From positions 124,001 to 188,000 of the forward strand of contig NZ_JAFBIV010000001.1 in assembly GCF_021531915.1 (NCBI RefSeq): 64,000 nucleotides of DNA, read 5' to 3'. Below are positions 60,459-64,000 of the stretch, one piece after another. Both the position numbers and the translations under genes were made by a program. The notes under the pieces were generated by a model. It saw only the letters and a list, made by a program, of their open reading frames with translations, was not told the DNA's origin and made no database searches. How positions within the stretch are numbered: the stretch's first letter is position 1; each line of letters begins with the position of its first letter. This stretch comes from Oscillibacter valericigenes. GTDB lineage: Bacteria; Bacillota; Clostridia; Oscillospirales; Oscillospiraceae.

Positions 60459-61271
60459 TCAGCTCCAGAATTCGGGAAACAACAGCTCGCTGCCGACCTT
60501 CAGCGTCAGCAGGACCAGGACGATGATGACGGTGGGGCGGACGATCCTGCTGCCGTTTTTGATGGCAAGACCGGCGCCGATGTAGTGGCCGGCGATGGAG
60601 GCCACGGCGGAGACCAGGCCCACACCGATAAATACCTTGCCCGCCATCAGGGCGGTGAAAAGACTGCCCAGGTTGGAGGACAGGTTGATGACCTTCACAC
60701 CGCCGGCGGCGTGGCGGGTGTCCAGCTTGGCGAGGCGGATGAAGATCAGCATCAGGAAGGTGCCGGTGCCGGGGCCGTAATAGCCGTCGTAGGCGCCGAT
60801 GACGAAGGAGGCTGCCCAGACGATGGCCGCCTGTTTTCTGAAGTCGATCTCTCCCGGCTCGTCGGGCCACTCCCGGTTCCGCAGGGTGACGAAGGCCACC
60901 ACCGGCAGCACGAACAGCAGCAGATATTTCAGCACCTTGTCCGGGGTGTGGAGCTGGAGCCAGGTGCCGCCCATGGAGCCCAGCAGGGCCAGGACGATGG
61001 AGGGGGCGAACAGCCGCCAGTTCACATAGCCGTTTTTGATGAACCGGGCGGTGGAGAAGATGGTGCCGATGCCGGCGGAGAGTTTGTTGGTGCCCAGGGC
61101 GTAATAGGTGGGCAGGCCGGTAAAGGCGATCAGATAGGTGGGGACGGAGATGATGCCGCCGCCTCCGGCGATGGCGTCCATGAAGGACGCCAGGAATACG
61201 CCCACGCAGATCAGAAGAACGATCCACAGGGGAAACCCGTTGATGGAAAAGTCCGTGAGAAATGAAAACAT
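60459..61271 (-). CDS. TauE/SafE-family membrane permease
   Basis: 270 residues with about eight membrane segments. The N-terminal half has FMDAIAGGGGIISVPTYLI and the second half GAYDGYYGPGTGTFLMLIF, the repeated TauE/SafE (DUF81) signature. Members export sulfite, sulfoacetate or other organic anions; the substrate here is unknown. Confidence 0.85.
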   Translation of the reverse strand: MFSFLTDFSINGFPLWIVLLICVGVFLASFMDAIAGGGGIISVPTYLIAFTGLPTYYALGTNKLSAGIGTIFSTARFIKNGYVNWRLFAPSIVLALLGSMGGTWLQLHTPDKVLKYLLLFVLPVVAFVTLRNREWPDEPGEIDFRKQAAIVWAASFVIGAYDGYYGPGTGTFLMLIFIRLAKLDTRHAAGGVKVINLSSNLGSLFTALMAGKVFIGVGLVSAVASIAGHYIGAGLAIKNGSRIVRPTVIIVLVLLTLKVGSELLFPEFWS

Positions 61272-61490
61272 AGCTGCCTCCTGAAAGAAACGACAAAAAT
61301 CAACTCATTTTATCAGACAGAGTGCGTAAAATCAAGGTATGCCCGCCTGAGATGGGGACATATAGAAATTTTTGCAAGGACTGTAAAATTTTTTCAAAAA
61401 TCGACAAAAATGCACAAATAATATGGGCAAAACAGAAAACAAACTGGGAGAATAAACCAAAAGCGGCCGCTTTTTTCGACGGGGGTATCC

Positions 61491-61519
61491 TTGACGGTCA
61501 TTTTTGGAAGAAGTATAAT
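61491..61519 (+). promoter_or_regulatory. Consensus sigma-A promoter of glgC-glgD
   Basis: TTGACG (61491-61496), a 17-bp spacer and TATAAT (61514-61519). The start of transcription would be near 61526, giving a leader of about 115 nt. The leader is GC-rich and can fold (GGCGCCGGG with CCCGGTCCGG). The rest of 61272-61640 shows only a short GC-rich palindrome (61459-61476). Confidence 0.85.
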
Positions 61520-61640
61520 AAATTAGAAACTGTATGCGTGTGAAGAGAGAGCGGCGCCGGGGGACATCCCGGTCCGGTGCCGCGGCGGGGCGGAGCCCCT
61601 TGCGCAGGATGAAAATACAGGCAAAGGAGCTGGAGAAACC

Positions 61641-62845
<1,205 letters not shown>

Positions 62846-62849
<4 letters not shown>

Positions 62850-63958
62850 ACGGACTGCACGGAATTATCTTTTCCTATGAAAAGCGCAACGACCTGCGGG
62901 AACTGAGCGAGATCCGCTCCTCCGCGTCTATCCCCTTCGGCGGACGGTACCGCATGGTGGATTTTGCCCTGTCCAACCTGGTGAACGCCGGCGTGACGGA
63001 CGTGGGCGTGGTGCTCCACGGCCGCTACCAGAGCATGGTGGATCATCTGGGCACCGGCAAGGTCTGGGACCTGAGCCGCAAGCGCGGCGGCCTGCGCATT
63101 CTGCCTCCCTTCAACTACCAGAAGGATTGGGGCACCATGCCCTTCCGGGGCAAGCTGGAGGCCTTGGCCGGCGTCCGCACCTATCTGGACACCATCCGCC
63201 AGGACTATGTGGCCCTGATGGAGGGCGACCTGGTGGCCAACCTGCCCCTGGCGGACATTTATGAGGACCACGTGAAGTCCGGTGCGGATATCACCGTGGT
63301 CTGCGGAAACGACAGCTTCGCCACTGCCGGCGGCACCTATTTCGAGAAGAACGCCGAGGGCCGGGTCACGGAGGTCCTTTATAACCTGACCACTCCCCGG
63401 GGTTACCGGGGCCTGGAGGTCTATATCGTTTCCACCAAGCTGCTGAAGGAGCTGGTGGACGAGTGCCACGCCAAGGACCAGTTCAGCTGGCGCCGGGATG
63501 TGCTGCGGGCCAAGAAGGATACCCTGACCCTGCGCACCTACATCTGGGAGGGCTTTGCCGCCCAGGTCCGCTCCGTCCAGGAGTATTATGACCGCAGCAT
63601 GCAGCTGCTGGACCCCGCCATCCGGGCGGAGCTGTTCACTGCCCAGCGTCCCATCCGGGCCAAGGGTGCGGACAAGGCCTCTACCTATGTGGGTTCCAAC
63701 GGCCGCTGCGTCAACTCCCTGGTGGCCGAGGGCTGCCGCATCGAGGGCACGGTGGAGAATTCCGTCCTGTTCCCCGGCGTGGTGGTAGAGGCCGGCGCCG
63801 TGGTCCGGAACAGTGTGCTGTTCAAGGAGGACGTGGTGAGCGCCAACAGCCAGCTGGCCTATGTCATCGCGGATAAGGATGTGAAGATCCAGGCGGGCCG
63901 CAGCCTCATGGGCCACGCGACCTATCCTATTGTGATCGCCAAGGGCAGCATCGTTTAA
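62846..63958 (+). CDS. glgD: Glucose-1-phosphate adenylyltransferase subunit GlgD
   Basis: 370 residues. It resembles GlgC but lacks the GGxGxRLxxLT catalytic loop (it has [20 protein letters not shown]), as is normal for GlgD, the non-catalytic or regulatory partner in Bacillota. [20 protein letters not shown] and the C-terminal beta helix are kept. It is translationally coupled to glgC. Confidence 0.95.
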
Positions 63959-63966
63959 GTCTTGAA

Positions 63967-63986
63967 GGGGGGACTTGCGTCCCCCC
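63967..63986 (+). terminator. Terminator of glgC-glgD
   Basis: A perfect 8-bp stem (GGGGGGAC / GTCCCCCC) with a 4-nt loop followed by TTT, 9 bp past the glgD stop. Confidence 0.85.
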
Positions 63987-64000
63987 TTTCCCAAGCATCT

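Overview
The window is a chromosomal segment of a spore-forming, gut-type Bacillota, most like the Oscillospiraceae (Clostridium cluster IV). The evidence is a spoVT gene, paired glgC/glgD, strong AGGAGG ribosome sites, GC-rich host genes, and conjugative-element families typical of that group. Genus cannot be set from the sequence alone. No rRNA, tRNA or CRISPR array was seen.

Host flanks. Left (1-3814): a partial esterase, an alpha/beta hydrolase, glgB and the 3' part of spoVT. Right (58172-64000): the first 11 codons of spoVT, a dicarboxylate/glutamate symporter, an aspartate racemase-family gene, a TauE/SafE permease, and a glgC-glgD operon behind a consensus promoter. Without the insert, glgB and glgCD would lie in one neighbourhood with spoVT between them.

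Insert (about 3815-58171, 54.4 kb). An integrative conjugative element has entered spoVT between codons 11 and 12. The SpoVT start (MKATGIVRRID) is at 58172-58204 and the rest (DLGRVVIP onward) ends at 3301, with a 4-bp GTCG shared at both junctions. From left to right it holds: three tandem large serine recombinases; a module with a JAMM protease, an E1-like enzyme, a sliding-clamp homologue and a bactofilin-like protein; a 20-kb AT-rich cargo region; then a backbone of S1-like protein, DUF5697-like protein, RepA, a RelB/ParE pair, type IV secretion genes (VirB4, PrgI, VirB6/TrbL, NlpC/P60, VirB2-like), an HD-GYP protein, a 1,660-residue SpaA/Cna-B adhesin with sortase and partner proteins, a HigB-like toxin, a Bro-N protein and ParB/ParA. 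I found no relaxase and no VirD4 coupling protein, so the element may no longer transfer by itself.

Cargo (about 13.4-33.4 kb). It is built from insertion sequences (IS66, an IS66 remnant, an IS5/IS1182-like element), duplicated fragments and a recurring gene pair: a secreted protein with a signal peptide followed closely by a small membrane and/or zinc-ribbon protein. A papain-like secreted protease, two near-identical anti-sigma factors, one complete and one truncated ECF sigma factor and several broken copies lie among them. One pair sits inside an IS66-bounded unit with its own 8-bp target duplication. The pairs look like toxin/immunity or secreted-effector cassettes, but no function is shown by the sequence.
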